From: Nannochloropsis oceanica
Taxonomy: Eukaryota > Sar > Eustigmatophyceae > Eustigmatales > Monodopsidaceae
DNA length: 64,000 nt
Direction: 5' to 3'
NCBI GenBank assembly: GCA_004519485.1
Contig: CP038118.1
Span: 496,001-560,000, forward strand
In this document: positions 33,984-43,639 of the stretch, in pieces
How positions within the stretch are numbered: the stretch's first letter is position 1
Layout: every line of letters starts with the position of its first letter
Position numbers and translations under genes: made by a program
The notes under the pieces: generated by a model
What the model was told of the DNA's origin: nothing
What the model saw: only the letters and a program-made list of their open reading frames with translations
Database searches by the model: none

Positions 33984-34883
33984 AATCAGCAGCAGCAGCA
34001 GCTGTTGGTCTCTCCTTGGGGTTGTGTGGTGGAAGAGAAACCACAAGAGCGGTCAAATATTCTCGGGATCCAGGAGCAGCAAGCTAGAACCATTTACCGT
34101 ACCCATGTACTGCCAGTATGGAGTGCCTCTGTAACCATAATACCATCACCGTCATTGGGTGCGTCTTCTCTTCCCTTGTGGCAATCACACCCTTCATCTC
34201 AATCTATCTCCTTCCCGGCAAGGCCGCTCCCACCGGCTTCCCTGCTGCAAGTCTTACACCACCACTATGGGCTCGTTCCCGCCGAGCCCGAGAGTAATGG
34301 CCGAGACTTCTTCCGGATATGTAGTTTATTGGTGCATGGGATACCTGATCTGAGTGCACAAGTCCGTGAATCTATCGCATCGGCTATCTCGATGCATGAA
34401 GATCTTCTGCTCTATGCCGCGGCTGCAGTTACCGGCTCGGCCAATATGGAGTCAGTTGCACATGCTACCACAGCTGCTGCTGTCTCTAAAGCTGCTAAAA
34501 AATACCTGCAAATTATACGCAGTGATTGGGGTTTTGCTGGAGGGAGACTTGAGATGGAAGCGGCTGCTAGATTTTATGGGTTTCATCTTGCCGTTTTTGA
34601 CGCGGAGGCTCCGAATCTTCTGCATTTTCACACGCGATTACCGTTTCCTTCGCCCGGTTGTGGTGGCGGTAACGATGGTGATGAAAGGCTCGTGTCCTTG
34701 CTGTATCACCGCGGAATGTGCTGGATGCTTCTGAGAAAAGAAGAGGCCGGAAGAGCGGGAGGAGGGGTGGAGGAGATGGAGACAGAGGTGGTGGCGGTGA
34801 CGGGAGTCGAGAAAGATAAAGACATGCATGATTTGTCCATTTCGTTACAGTCGGTGCTTAGTGAGGGCATGTCCGACGCGTGA
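33387..34883 (+). CDS. OTU-like protein lacking catalytic residues
   Basis: Single exon, 498 aa, ATG at 33387. An N-terminal KH-like region has VDSIELVSSRDLGVRIVA followed by an Ala-rich helix; it resembles the module before the OTU domain of the neighbouring gene. A polyQ tract (33924-34004) follows. The C-terminal domain (about 290-450) aligns with OTU: SNGRDFFRICSLLVHG in the place of ADGNCLFRALAKCVMG, GGRLEMEAAARFYGFHLAVFD in the place of the TWGDQVEI strand region, and a final LYHRGMCWMLL. The nucleophile Cys is replaced by Asp307 and the His position by Met444/Cys445. The spacing between these sites (137) nearly equals that in the active neighbour (134). Inferred to be a pseudoenzyme, perhaps ubiquitin-binding; activity is untested. 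Confidence 0.7.
33924..34004 (+). repeat. CAG triplet tract (polyQ)
   Basis: Mostly CAG with CAA, AAT and GAG interruptions, coding Gln with two Asn and one Glu in the OTU-like protein. Confidence 0.95.
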
Positions 34884-35236
34884 ACGTAGAAAGAAGGAGA
34901 GGGGCAGGCGTTGTACTTGTATGTATGTGCATGAGGGTGTAGCTATAATGGTTTTGGTTCACAGAAATTCATCGACGCATGCAGATGAGATGCTGACGGC
35001 CAGCATCCAAAACAGGATGTAGCAGGCTAGCCAATTAATTTTCTATTTCGCATGGACATTTTCCTACTCGCTTTTGCTGTGTGTCACTATCAACAGCCGA
35101 TCTTTCTTCCCTCAAGTAAATTTATGTTTCCAACCCCGCAAGCGTCGAAAATTCGTCATTTGCACGCTTTATGCTTCCCACTTCCCTTTTTCAATGCTTC
35201 ATTCTTCACCTTTCTCTCCCTCGCTGCCCCTCTCTT
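34884..35236. other. Convergent 3' region, OTU-like / JMJD5
   Basis: 353 bp between stop codons on opposite strands. No gene seen. Confidence 0.5.
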
Positions 35237-36800
35237 TCATCCCCTCCGTCGCCCCCACCAAAACGACACCGAAAACGACGTTTCCAAGCTCTCGATGTGA
35301 TGCCACCACAACGGCGGTATATACAGCATCTCCCCCTCCTTCAGCACGCACCTCTGACTCTTTGCTTGGGCGAATAATGGAAATTTTTCCAGGTCTGGCT
35401 TTTGAACATTTACCCTGCTATTGTTATTTAATAAGCCTTCATGCGCATACAGGTAAGGAGACTGCGAAGGCGCGAAAAGTCTTACGGCCTTGGAGCCCAC
35501 GACTTGAGCTAGCAGGTTATGATAAGGGTCAGTGTGCGTCGGCGAGACAGTGCCTCCAGGTCCAAACCAAGCGTGGAGGATCACCTGACCGTCCTCCTCC
35601 TCCTCGCCCTCCTCATCCACCTCCAGAGCGCAGTAATCAGGGACATAAATGTCTTTCTTTAAGGCTGCGACCTGCTCGAATAATTCGTGCTGGGCCAGAT
35701 ATCCTTTCTTCTTCCTTTTGTCACGTAGGGCCCGATTAGTCTTACCTTCTATCTTTCCGACATCTCTTCCTATTCCTTCTCCTTCTCCTCCTCCACTTGT
35801 ATATTCTAACTTCGCATCAGCACCACTCACCATCAAGTTTTTCACTGACTCCCTTCCAAACTCTCCTTCTCCTCCATCCACCTCAGAACAAGCATCCACC
35901 ACGTACCGTTCGATAAAATCCGTCAGGGGCATAAGCTGCTGCCCCCATTCTCCTCCTTCCTCGTCTTCCCCCTCCTCCTCGGTCTCAGCCGTCAGGTACG
36001 TCCCTGTGCCCACCTCCACCGGGACAACCCGCTGCCCTGCCACGCGTTTCAAGTAATTCAAATCTCGCCATAACTTTAATGCCGGCCAATGCTCTAAGCC
36101 ATCTGTGAGGATGACAGGAACTTGGGGCTTCATGTGCTGGTCGAGGAAGGCGTGAAGGGAGGGGCAGGCCAGGCGGGGGATATCGTCCTCTTCATCGTTG
36201 ATTCGGGCTTTGGAAGGACGAAATCGTTTCCGTGCTGGTAACAAAGGCTTCTGTGGCAGGTGCTGGAGGAGTTCGTCTTGAACCCAGTCGATCAGACCGT
36301 TGGCTTCTGCTTGAATGTCTGGGGGTCCCATTAATAGGGCCATGTCCAAACGGCGCATGCATTCTTTCAGGCACGTCTCTGCAGTGTCGCTATATCCATC
36401 TTGCTGCATTTGCACAATTTCGGCGGCCGCTAGGACAAATTGGGAATGCGCATATGCCCTTCTGATGGTCACTGTGACCTCCCTCCAGGCTGCCCCACTG
36501 TGGAGACTCTCCCAAGACACCTCTTGTAGCTCTTTCCCCAAGGTCTTCACCTCCGTCCAATGTTTGGCCTGGATAGCCTCTCTAACTTTAGCACACAATG
36601 ATGCACAAAGCAATGCCCCTTCTTGTGTGAGAGCTTGGATTGTAGGAAAAGGAATGGGTTGAGGCAAGGCAAGCAATAATAATGGGGGGAGGTTGATTTT
36701 GGGGAAGAGCATCTTTACCTTTGAGTAGTCCTGGCGGTGACTGAATAACGACTCTCCAGGCTGACGGTAGAAGCTCAAATGACATGTCGTCCTGTTTCAT
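35237..36800 (-). CDS. KDM8: JmjC oxygenase of the JMJD5/KDM8 type
   Basis: Two exons, complement(35237..36633, 36719..36800), 492 aa, 84-nt phase-1 intron. Exon 1 encodes MKQDDMSFELLPSAWRV; a second in-frame ATG at 36785 is a possible start. The N-terminal half is helical, like the JMJD5 TPR-like region. The JmjC domain follows, with PVILTDGLEHWPAL, the iron-binding HTD in SPTHTDPYHNLLAQVVG, and a long family match ending in PDLEKFPLFAQA, GEMLYIPPLWWHHIESL and SFSVSFWWG, which supplies the second His. JMJD5 is a 2-oxoglutarate and Fe(II)-dependent arginine hydroxylase with debated demethylase or peptidase activity, acting in the nucleus. Acidic insertions interrupt the core. It shares a 148-bp 5' gap with the next gene. 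Confidence 0.92.
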
Positions 36801-36948
36801 GTAGCACGGGTCGTGGATTGAAAAGATTGCATGAGTAAGGGCGTGTGGACAAGGAAGCAAGGAGCCCTCTGGAGACATCTGCTGTCGGAACCCGCATGGC
36901 CACAATGCACATGCACCCACTCTCTTCTAAGCACCAAATACGCCCTCT

Positions 36949-37419
36949 ATGTACAGGAAGATGTACGTCTTCTCAAGAAAACTGCGTGCTCTCATGCTGT
37001 TGTTCATTTGCATTTGCCTTCCATTTTCTTTTCCAAACGCGGCAGCAGCCCGTGGAGCAACAGCGCCATCCTCCTTCCTAGTGACACCCGTCCCCTCCTT
37101 TCCGACCTCTACTGCTCTTGCACGCAAGGACAGATTAAAAGTCTTTTGGGGGCTCTTTGGTGGCAATAAGAAGCAGCCCAGTGCCAGCGGTGGCAACAAG
37201 GAAGACCCCAAAAAGGTCAAGGCCCGCATCGCTTCTTGCAAGGTCTGCAATAGGAAAGGCGCGATCGATTGCCCCACTTGTGCAGGCACGGGTATCGATA
37301 AGAAAAACGGTGCAGTCTTTGAAAGATATAAGTGCTTGAGGTGTCAAGGCTTCGGATATGTTTCATGCGATGCCTGTAATCCCGGGGGGCTCACGCCTGA
37401 ACAGCAAGGGTTAAGATGA
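36949..37419 (+). CDS. DnaJ-type CxxC zinc-finger protein (BSD2-like)
   Basis: Single exon, 156 aa. ATG at 36949, with a second at 36961. A hydrophobic segment (about residues 14-30) and a Ser/Pro/Thr-rich stretch suggest a signal and possibly plastid import, though the Phe cleavage motif is not clear. The C-terminal half has four CxxC pairs in the DnaJ cysteine-rich pattern: CKVCNRKG, CPTCAGTG, CLRCQGFG and CDACNPGG, so two zinc ions are probably bound. Plant BSD2 and related proteins use this fold as plastid assembly chaperones. The specific client here is unknown. An AATAAA-like element (ATTAAATAAA) follows near 37475. Confidence 0.75.
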   Translation: MYRKMYVFSRKLRALMLLFICICLPFSFPNAAAARGATAPSSFLVTPVPSFPTSTALARKDRLKVFWGLFGGNKKQPSASGGNKEDPKKVKARIASCKVCNRKGAIDCPTCAGTGIDKKNGAVFERYKCLRCQGFGYVSCDACNPGGLTPEQQGLR

Positions 37420-37804
37420 GGGTAGACGGATGCAGGCGACACGCCGGGAGAGTGCGAATAGGAACGAATGAGGATTAAATAAAAGAGGCTAGTGACATCA
37501 CAACCCTTCTTGCTTCTTTACTTCTCTTTAGATTACTTTTACAACTGTGGAACCTCCCCTTCTCCAATAACTCATGGAAAGTCTAACGCTCTCTCTGTCT
37601 CCTTTCCGTCTTCCTTCGCTTGTCCATTCACCATCGCCGCATCTTTCCTCTGACGGCGACTGCAAAACTTCTCTTTCCCTTTTGATCCACCAGCCACACA
37701 TTTCTATCTACAACATAATGACGGTGGAAAAGGCTACTACGTGCGCACGTTCTATGGGTGCCTGTCTGTATTCCAGTTTTGTTGGGTCCCGCTGCTTCGT
37801 ATCC
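37420..37804. other. Convergent 3' region, zinc-finger / DUF3067
   Basis: 385 bp, nothing recognised beyond a candidate polyadenylation element near 37475. Confidence 0.5.
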
Positions 37805-38747
37805 TTACTCGTCCTCCTCCTGCGCGGGTTGGTAAATGGAAAGATTGTATAGTAGTTTTTATAAACGCTAGATACAAATGCAGCAGGCGACAAATGGTTG
37901 ATAGTCTCATTCACACAAAGGCACGCTGACCTTAACATGTCTCGAACACGTACAAGACGCAGAGGCCTTCAAGACTTACTTACCTTGGAAATGCGCGCAT
38001 CTTCCACAAACTGCTCAATCGCCTCCTCCGACACCGCGATATTAAATGAGACGGCGTACCCGAAATAAGCGTTGGGCTTCTTCCGGCAGTCGGCGAGGTC
38101 CTTTTTGAATTCCGCCACCTTTCCCCACTGCACTAGTTTGCGGGCAATGTACTCCTACAAGGGGGGCAGGTTGATGGGGAGCGGGTGAATAGACGAAAGC
38201 ACTCAGGCTTTGACGGTTACATGCGTCTGGCCCTCCAAAATGGTGCATTTTCTCTCCCTGCTATCCCTTCACTTACACCCACTCAATCCCTCCTCTCATC
38301 CCCCCAAGCTCTCACCAAATGCTCTAAATACTGTCGCTCCGATAAGGGAAAAGAAGACTGTCCCAAGTATTTCCACATAACGTTTATGTACAGAAGCTTC
38401 TTTCCCGCAAAGTCTAACCGCCGAAGCTCCACCCCATAAGGAACCCCCCACTTGGCCACTATCATGTCGAAAAGCTGGTACCCATCCAGCTCCCCGTTGT
38501 TCTTCCGCTCAACCAAGTCCTGCAGTACCTTCTTACGATACTCTTGCATGGACGGAGAACCATCAGGGGTTATGACCACGTTCAGCGGGGCTACCAAAGT
38601 GGAGGATGAGACCGGCCCGCGAGGGGCTACGATGGCTGACGAGGCGGCAAAGGAGGGGGCAGAAGAAGGGAGAACAAAAGATGCCACTTGCTTGCTCACA
38701 GCCACCGCCACGAGCAGCAGTAGCAGCGCCAAACACGATGTCTTCAT
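37805..38747 (-). CDS. Plastid-targeted DUF3067 protein
   Basis: Exons complement(37805..37819, 37984..38154, 38316..38747), 205 aa. The first exon gives a signal peptide (LALLLLLVAVAV) and a VASF-VLP cleavage motif, then an Ala/Ser/Pro-rich transit region, so it is a plastid protein. The body matches the cyanobacterial/plastid DUF3067 family: FDMIVAKWGVPYGVELRRL, NVMWKYLGQSSFPLSE, QYLEHL spliced to EYIARKLVQWG, and a C-terminal KKPNAYFGYAVSFNI. Function is unknown. The last 15-nt exon (Glu-Glu-Asp-Glu-stop) rests on a good donor at 37983 and a GCGCAG acceptor. If that intron is kept, the protein ends four residues later at a TGA, so the C-terminus is the only uncertain part. Confidence 0.82.
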
Positions 38748-39137
38748 TTTTGCGGTGGTGGAGGAGGTTGTTCTGTAGTGCCGTGCCTGTGAAAGGTGTG
38801 GGCGTGGGGCAAGAAGCTTATGAGGCTTTGGATCGATGCATCAGAGAGATTTCATCCCCTTGGGTGGCAATAAATTTGTGCCAAGCGACGCGCGGAGATA
38901 ACCTCACGGTTCCATGATACCTTATGATATGCTCTTGCCAGTCCCGAGGCTTCCCTTCCTTCTTGATATTTACGATCGGATGCATTTGGACAGGCAGAGG
39001 AGGGCGCGTGCATTGCACCGTCAGCACCTGTCCCTCCAAAACGGTTCTTCTCGACCTCCCGCCTCGACAGAAAGAGGCCGAGCACTTCCACATCAAAATC
39101 CCTCAGCAACCCTGCCTTCGCACAATACCACAGAGAG
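38748..39137. promoter_or_regulatory. Divergent 5' region of two plastid-protein genes
   Basis: 390 bp between the start codons of DUF3067 (-) and the plastid cupin-8 oxygenase (+). Both products carry plastid-type leaders, so shared regulation is conceivable. No TATA box seen. Confidence 0.5.
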
Positions 39138-40874
39138 ATGAAGCCACTAGATGTCCCTGGCCACTATCAAAGGCGTTCCCTGCGCTTGATTCCCGTACTG
39201 CTTGCTGTCTTCCTCCTGCTTGATGCACCCGCCAGCATAAATGCATTTGTTGTACGCGGTCTCCAGCAACAACGACCTCAACTCCAGAGGCCTGTCTCCT
39301 CCCATGCACGTCTCCCTTCCACTTTCAAACCCGCCATCACCCAAGCCACCACTTCGACGGCAGCTGACTCCATTACCACTTCCACAACCATTGCGCCTGA
39401 TGAGACCCTGGGCAAAATCTTGGCCGAGGCAGGCGCAGGCTGCGGCAAGCTCGACCTCAAGAACGTGTTCCAAGCCCTCTTGACTGCGCCAAACTCTCCT
39501 TTCCTGGACAAATACTGGCAACGTGAACCGTGCTACACGGCCACATCCATCCCTTGCTTGGCACAGGCGTGGACCATGGCAGATATGGAAGATGCGATCG
39601 CTCGGGAATTCCTGTTGGCGGGCAGAGGGTTCTTCGAAGAAGAAGGGAGCAAGATGAGCGGGGGTTGGAAAATGGCAACAGTCGGAGAAGCCCGCGGATC
39701 ATCGTTTGAAGATGCCAAGCTCCGACCAGAGGACGTCCGAGCGGCCTTAGCCAAGCGAAGTGGAACGGTGGTTTTCAATAGTGTCGGTGGCTCCGTGGCG
39801 GCGCTGGCAGGTGTATGCCTAGATGCCGTCGAGACTTTCCTACTCCCCGTCGCGCTCAACCTCTACCTCACTGCCCCAGGACAAGCCACTTCCGCGCCCC
39901 CGCACACGGACAAACAAGATGTCTTTGTCTTGCAAACGCAAGGTCGAAAAAGATGGCGTGTCTACTCCCCCCCCGCTCCTGGGAAGAAAGCTCATGTGGA
40001 TCCGTTTGCCCGCGGAAAGGACGCGGACAATCTTTCCCTCTCCGAGCTTGGCACCCCCCTGGTAGACATGGTGTTAGGACCAGGCCAAATGCTCTACATG
40101 CCCGCCGGCTTCCCCCATACGACAGACACAGTCGTGGGAATGACCGGAGAGAAGGACTCGTCGGTCCACTTGACTCTCGGCGTCGATACACACATCTGGG
40201 GGTTAACCCACGCGACCCTCCGTGACTACTTCCTCTACCGCCTCAGCTACAATGGCGGCAGCAGCAGCGGTAGTGATATGATTCCTCCTCCCCCTCCTTC
40301 TACCTTGGCTGACGCTTCCGCTTTCATTCAGTACCATAGTCAGTTGCCCATTGGGGCAAGGGAAGCACGTGCGGTGGCAGGAGGGGAGGGAGGGGCGGAG
40401 AGGGTAGCACCAAAACGATGGTCGGAATTGAAGAAAGTGCTGGGGGACGCCGTGATTGAAGAATTTAAACAAGTTATTTGCGCAGTGGATGATCAAGATG
40501 TCTTGGCGAGCTTGAAGGAAAAAGGCGGGAAGGAGGAAGAGGTGTTGAGGCAGGTGGTGGCGAAGGTTATTGACCACCACCGCTCCTTGACAGCCGTGTT
40601 TAGGTCTATGTATGTAGATGTGAAATTCGGCTTGACGGAGGTTCCGAGAGACTTGTCGTGTCTTCGCTCCCAAGCGTACTATCAGAATATTGAAAATACC
40701 ATGCAGGCATTGGTAGAGTGGGCGGCCCCCCCCTCCCTCCCTCCTTCCCCTGCTGCTGCTGCTGCTGGAGCTGCTGGAGGAGGAGGGGGAGCGGGAGGGA
40801 GTAAAGGGGGGTTTGGTGGTGGTGGTGGGAAGAAGCCGGCTGGTGGCAAGGGTGGGGGAAAGAAGAAGAAGTAG
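39138..40874 (+). CDS. Plastid-targeted JmjC/cupin-8 2OG oxygenase (ROX-like)
   Basis: Single exon, 578 aa. The leader has a basic start, hydrophobic LIPVLLAVFLLLDAPAS and an INAF-VV cleavage site, the ochrophyte plastid pattern, then a Thr/Ser-rich transit region to about residue 90. The core resembles ribosomal oxygenases (MINA53/NO66/YcfD): LNLYLTAPGQATSAPPHTD with the iron-binding His256 and Asp258, DVFVLQTQGRKRWRVY, and MPAGFPHTTDT with the second His. A helical dimerisation-like region follows. The C-terminus is Gly/Lys-rich, with SLPPSP encoded by a CCCT array and poly-Ala. ROX enzymes hydroxylate His or Arg in ribosomal proteins; a plastid ribosomal protein substrate is inferred only from the targeting signal. 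Confidence 0.85.
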   Translation: MKPLDVPGHYQRRSLRLIPVLLAVFLLLDAPASINAFVVRGLQQQRPQLQRPVSSHARLPSTFKPAITQATTSTAADSITTSTTIAPDETLGKILAEAGAGCGKLDLKNVFQALLTAPNSPFLDKYWQREPCYTATSIPCLAQAWTMADMEDAIAREFLLAGRGFFEEEGSKMSGGWKMATVGEARGSSFEDAKLRPEDVRAALAKRSGTVVFNSVGGSVAALAGVCLDAVETFLLPVALNLYLTAPGQATSAPPHTDKQDVFVLQTQGRKRWRVYSPPAPGKKAHVDPFARGKDADNLSLSELGTPLVDMVLGPGQMLYMPAGFPHTTDTVVGMTGEKDSSVHLTLGVDTHIWGLTHATLRDYFLYRLSYNGGSSSGSDMIPPPPPSTLADASAFIQYHSQLPIGAREARAVAGGEGGAERVAPKRWSELKKVLGDAVIEEFKQVICAVDDQDVLASLKEKGGKEEEVLRQVVAKVIDHHRSLTAVFRSMYVDVKFGLTEVPRDLSCLRSQAYYQNIENTMQALVEWAAPPSLPPSPAAAAAGAAGGGGGAGGSKGGFGGGGGKKPAGGKGGGKKKK

Positions 40875-41459
40875 TGTACATAAGAAGGCTAGGGGGGGAG
40901 ACTGACAGTGAAAGAAAGACATAAAATGTGGAACTAAAAATTCGAATGGTGGTAGGTTCTGGTTGTTTTGTCTGTGTGCTTCTTTTTCTCGGGGTGCGAC
41001 GTCTTTGTCATGTCTCTCTCTCCTCTTTCCATCTTTTTTCATTTCGTGTGCGAGTGTGTGTGTGTGTGCGTGAGTGGGTGGGGTGGAGGTGTCTGTTGGG
41101 CACCCGCATATCATTACAGGAAGCATCGTCGCTCCCTCTTTCTTCTCTTCCCCCTTTCCCTCCCTCGTTTCCTTCCCCCATCCTATCTCTTTTTCCAACA
41201 ATATTACAGTGCACACAAAATAAAACATCAAAGACCTTCCTTCCCCTGCTCCGTCTCTCCCTTCCTACCCCCCTCTCTCTCTCCCTCCTTTCTTCCACAA
41301 AGCATTCTGCTGTTTCCTCCTCTGCAATACCCTCCTGACAACCCTCGATGGCCCTCCTAGCCACAACATTAAACAACCCGCCCTTCCTCCCCACCCCCTC
41401 CTTTGACCCCTTCACCAATAAATAAAGACCCTCCACCTCTCCCTCCCTCCTTCCCTCCC
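40875..41459. other. Convergent 3' region, ROX-like / CBM49-like
   Basis: 585 bp. It contains a GT-rich run near 41046-41075 and long pyrimidine tracts that read as Ser/Pro/Phe frames. AATAAA copies occur near 41220 and 41420. No gene seen. Confidence 0.5.
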
Positions 41460-43243
41460 TCAAAGTTTCGCTCCACACGCCTGGCTGGCCCTCACCACCA
41501 CCATATTGGGATACCCGCCTGTCCTTCCCCCCTCGTTCCAACCCCTCTCCTCCACCACCAACCCAAAATAATGACTTCCGCCCACCACCAAACTGCTGTT
41601 CCTCGTCGGGAGCGTCAGAAAAGTCATCGACCTCATCCTCCCTTCTTCCCTCCCGTCTTCCCATTCGCCCTCCGGGGAGGACGGGACGAGGCTCCAGTAT
41701 TCAGCCGCCGAGCGGAAGTCGTGGATCCAAAGGGTGACGCCGCAGAGAGGGGTTTCTCCCACATTAACCACACGGGCGTTAATAAGCACGTTGCTGCTGC
41801 TGCTACCGCGGGTGGTATTAGGGAGGGCCAGAGCTTCTAGGATATCTAATTGCACCCACTCTGCTGTCTGGTCGACTGCCAAGGTCACCTCTCCCTCCCT
41901 CCATCCCTCCATCCCTCGCTCCTCTTCCTCCTCGAGGAGACGGGCATGGGCCTTTGCTTTCTTCTGTGAGAGGGTTTGGGCACCGCCGTCGTCTTTGCCA
42001 ACCCCCTCTTCTCCCTCCTCCTCTTTTTCCTCATCCGCCTCCTCTTTCTTCTCCTCATCCCCATCCTCATCCTCATCCCACTCTTCTTCTCCTCCTTCTT
42101 CCTCCTCCTCCTCCTCCTCCTCGCACGGCGTTATGGAGTCAATCTTCACTTCAGGTAGTTCTCTCTTGGTGATCAAGCCGAAATACCTGCTATTGCTCCT
42201 GTGGTATGTGGAAGTGAAATGGGGCAGTTGAGAGGGGGAGGGAATTAGGGATTGATGCAGATTGTGGAGACTACTGAAGTAGGAAGGAAGGAAGGGCGGG
42301 AGGGAGGGAGGGAGGGAGGGATGGATGGGACGTTGTCAGTCCGTAGGATTCCGCACACCCATTTTATCTCCACATCCAGTGAGGGATGGAGGGAGGGGGG
42401 GAGGGGACATGCCTGGGGTTGTCTGGAGAAACGTGGTCGGCCCATTGGACCTCATACACGTCCGAGTCGTCCTCCGTTTGCTGCAACGTCCACAACTGTT
42501 CGATTTCCATCTTTTCAGTTGGAGATATCGCGACGGTGATACCACATATCGGTTCGAATCCTGAGTTGTAGAGGTGGAGCATGACCTGCGGGAGGAGGGG
42601 AGGTAGGGAGGGAGGCGAAGAAGAGATGGAGATAGGCCATCTTTCATAAGACACGGATCATACACACACGCCCACTAACCTTAAAATACTTGATGCTCCC
42701 TCCAGAAGCCTTCTTGTCCACTACTGAGTACTCTGAAATTTCATCGAGAATCAGCGTGCCCCTCAACTCGCCGTCCTCGCTCATGAGGTCGTCTACGATG
42801 TACACCTTTGCCGTTGGCGTTTCTTCGTCGTCTTCCTCATCCTCTTCCTCTTCGTCCTCCTCGTCCTCTTCCTCGTCTTCGTCCTCCTCATCCTCTTCTT
42901 CATCCTCCTCCTCATACTCATCATCATCACCCTCCTCCTCCTCCTCCTCCTCCTCCTCCTCCTCCTCCTCATCTCCTGCTTCCTCTTCCTCCTCTGTCTC
43001 CATCTCGCCCTCGGCATCAACTTCCACCCTTTTCAGATGCCTCAGCGAGCCGACTCGTGTGTTGGAGTACGATGTCGACTTTTCCTGGACCTCTTCAGTT
43101 GCTGTTGCTGTTGCTGCTGCTGCGAGGGTAAATGTGCCAGTGCCCGTGCTGCCGTGGGGATTTGTCGTGCTGCTGCTCAGAAAGCAGAAAAATAAACCCA
43201 GGATCAGGCACAAGGAGGCCATCTTCGAGGAGGACAGCCGCAT
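41460..43243 (-). CDS. Secreted protein with two CBM49-like units
   Basis: Three exons, complement(41460..42186, 42413..42585, 42680..43243), 487 aa. The N-terminus is a signal peptide (MASLCLILGLFFCFLSSS). Long Asp/Glu runs follow, then unit 1: YFKVMLHLYNSGFEPICGITVAI, LWTL and YFGLI. A second Glu-rich linker separates unit 2: INARVVNVGETPLCGVTLWI, YWSLVP, FLTLPTRNS and HYFGLV. The order N-x-G, C-G-(I/V)-T, W-x-L, a Leu-Pro strand and YFG recalls CBM49-type carbohydrate-binding beta-sandwiches; this is pattern inference. The junction of exons 2 and 3 needs a GC donor (GCATGT); it restores both frame and the YFG strand. It probably acts in the ER lumen, vacuole or cell wall. Confidence 0.65.
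42930..42975. repeat. CTC/GAG triplet tract (polyE)
   Basis: A run of CTC triplets, read on the minus strand as GAG, encodes the longest Glu run in the acidic segment of the CBM49-like protein. Confidence 0.9.
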
Positions 43244-43639
43244 AATGATGAGGCTGTTGCGTGTGTGGGCGGGGTGTGGGTGTGTGGGGCGTGAGTAGTG
43301 AGGGCAATATTTATTAGTTTTGAAAGAAGGCATGGGCCTCAAGAACACGACTGCGTTCCGATTCGAGCCAACGGTATTGGCAGCAAATATTAACGAGCAA
43401 GCAGGCCTTTGACCACTTCACACCACACCATTCCACACACAGAGAGATAAGCTCAAGGATAAGCTTGTGGTAAACATTGCGGGGTATTAGGAGGTTGCTC
43501 ACTCCGTCGCTCGCAATAGCATGGCCGGGGAAGGGGAGGAGGAAGACACTGCCGCTTCTCCCGCGGCGGTCGACCAACGAGAATCAGGAAGCCTTTTGGC
43601 GGTGCGTATAAAGCCTTATTTTTTTAGAATAAGGGAATC
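43244..43639. promoter_or_regulatory. Divergent 5' region, CBM49-like / UVRAG
   Basis: 396 bp between opposite start codons. It contains an upstream ATG at 43521 whose 42-codon frame overlaps the UVRAG start, and TATAAAG near 43606 only about 35 nt before the UVRAG ATG. Confidence 0.5.

Noticed and set aside
42548-42562. A GGTTCGAATCC-like tRNA B box
   Set aside because: It lies in coding exon 2 of the CBM49-like gene; no A box or cloverleaf can be folded around it.
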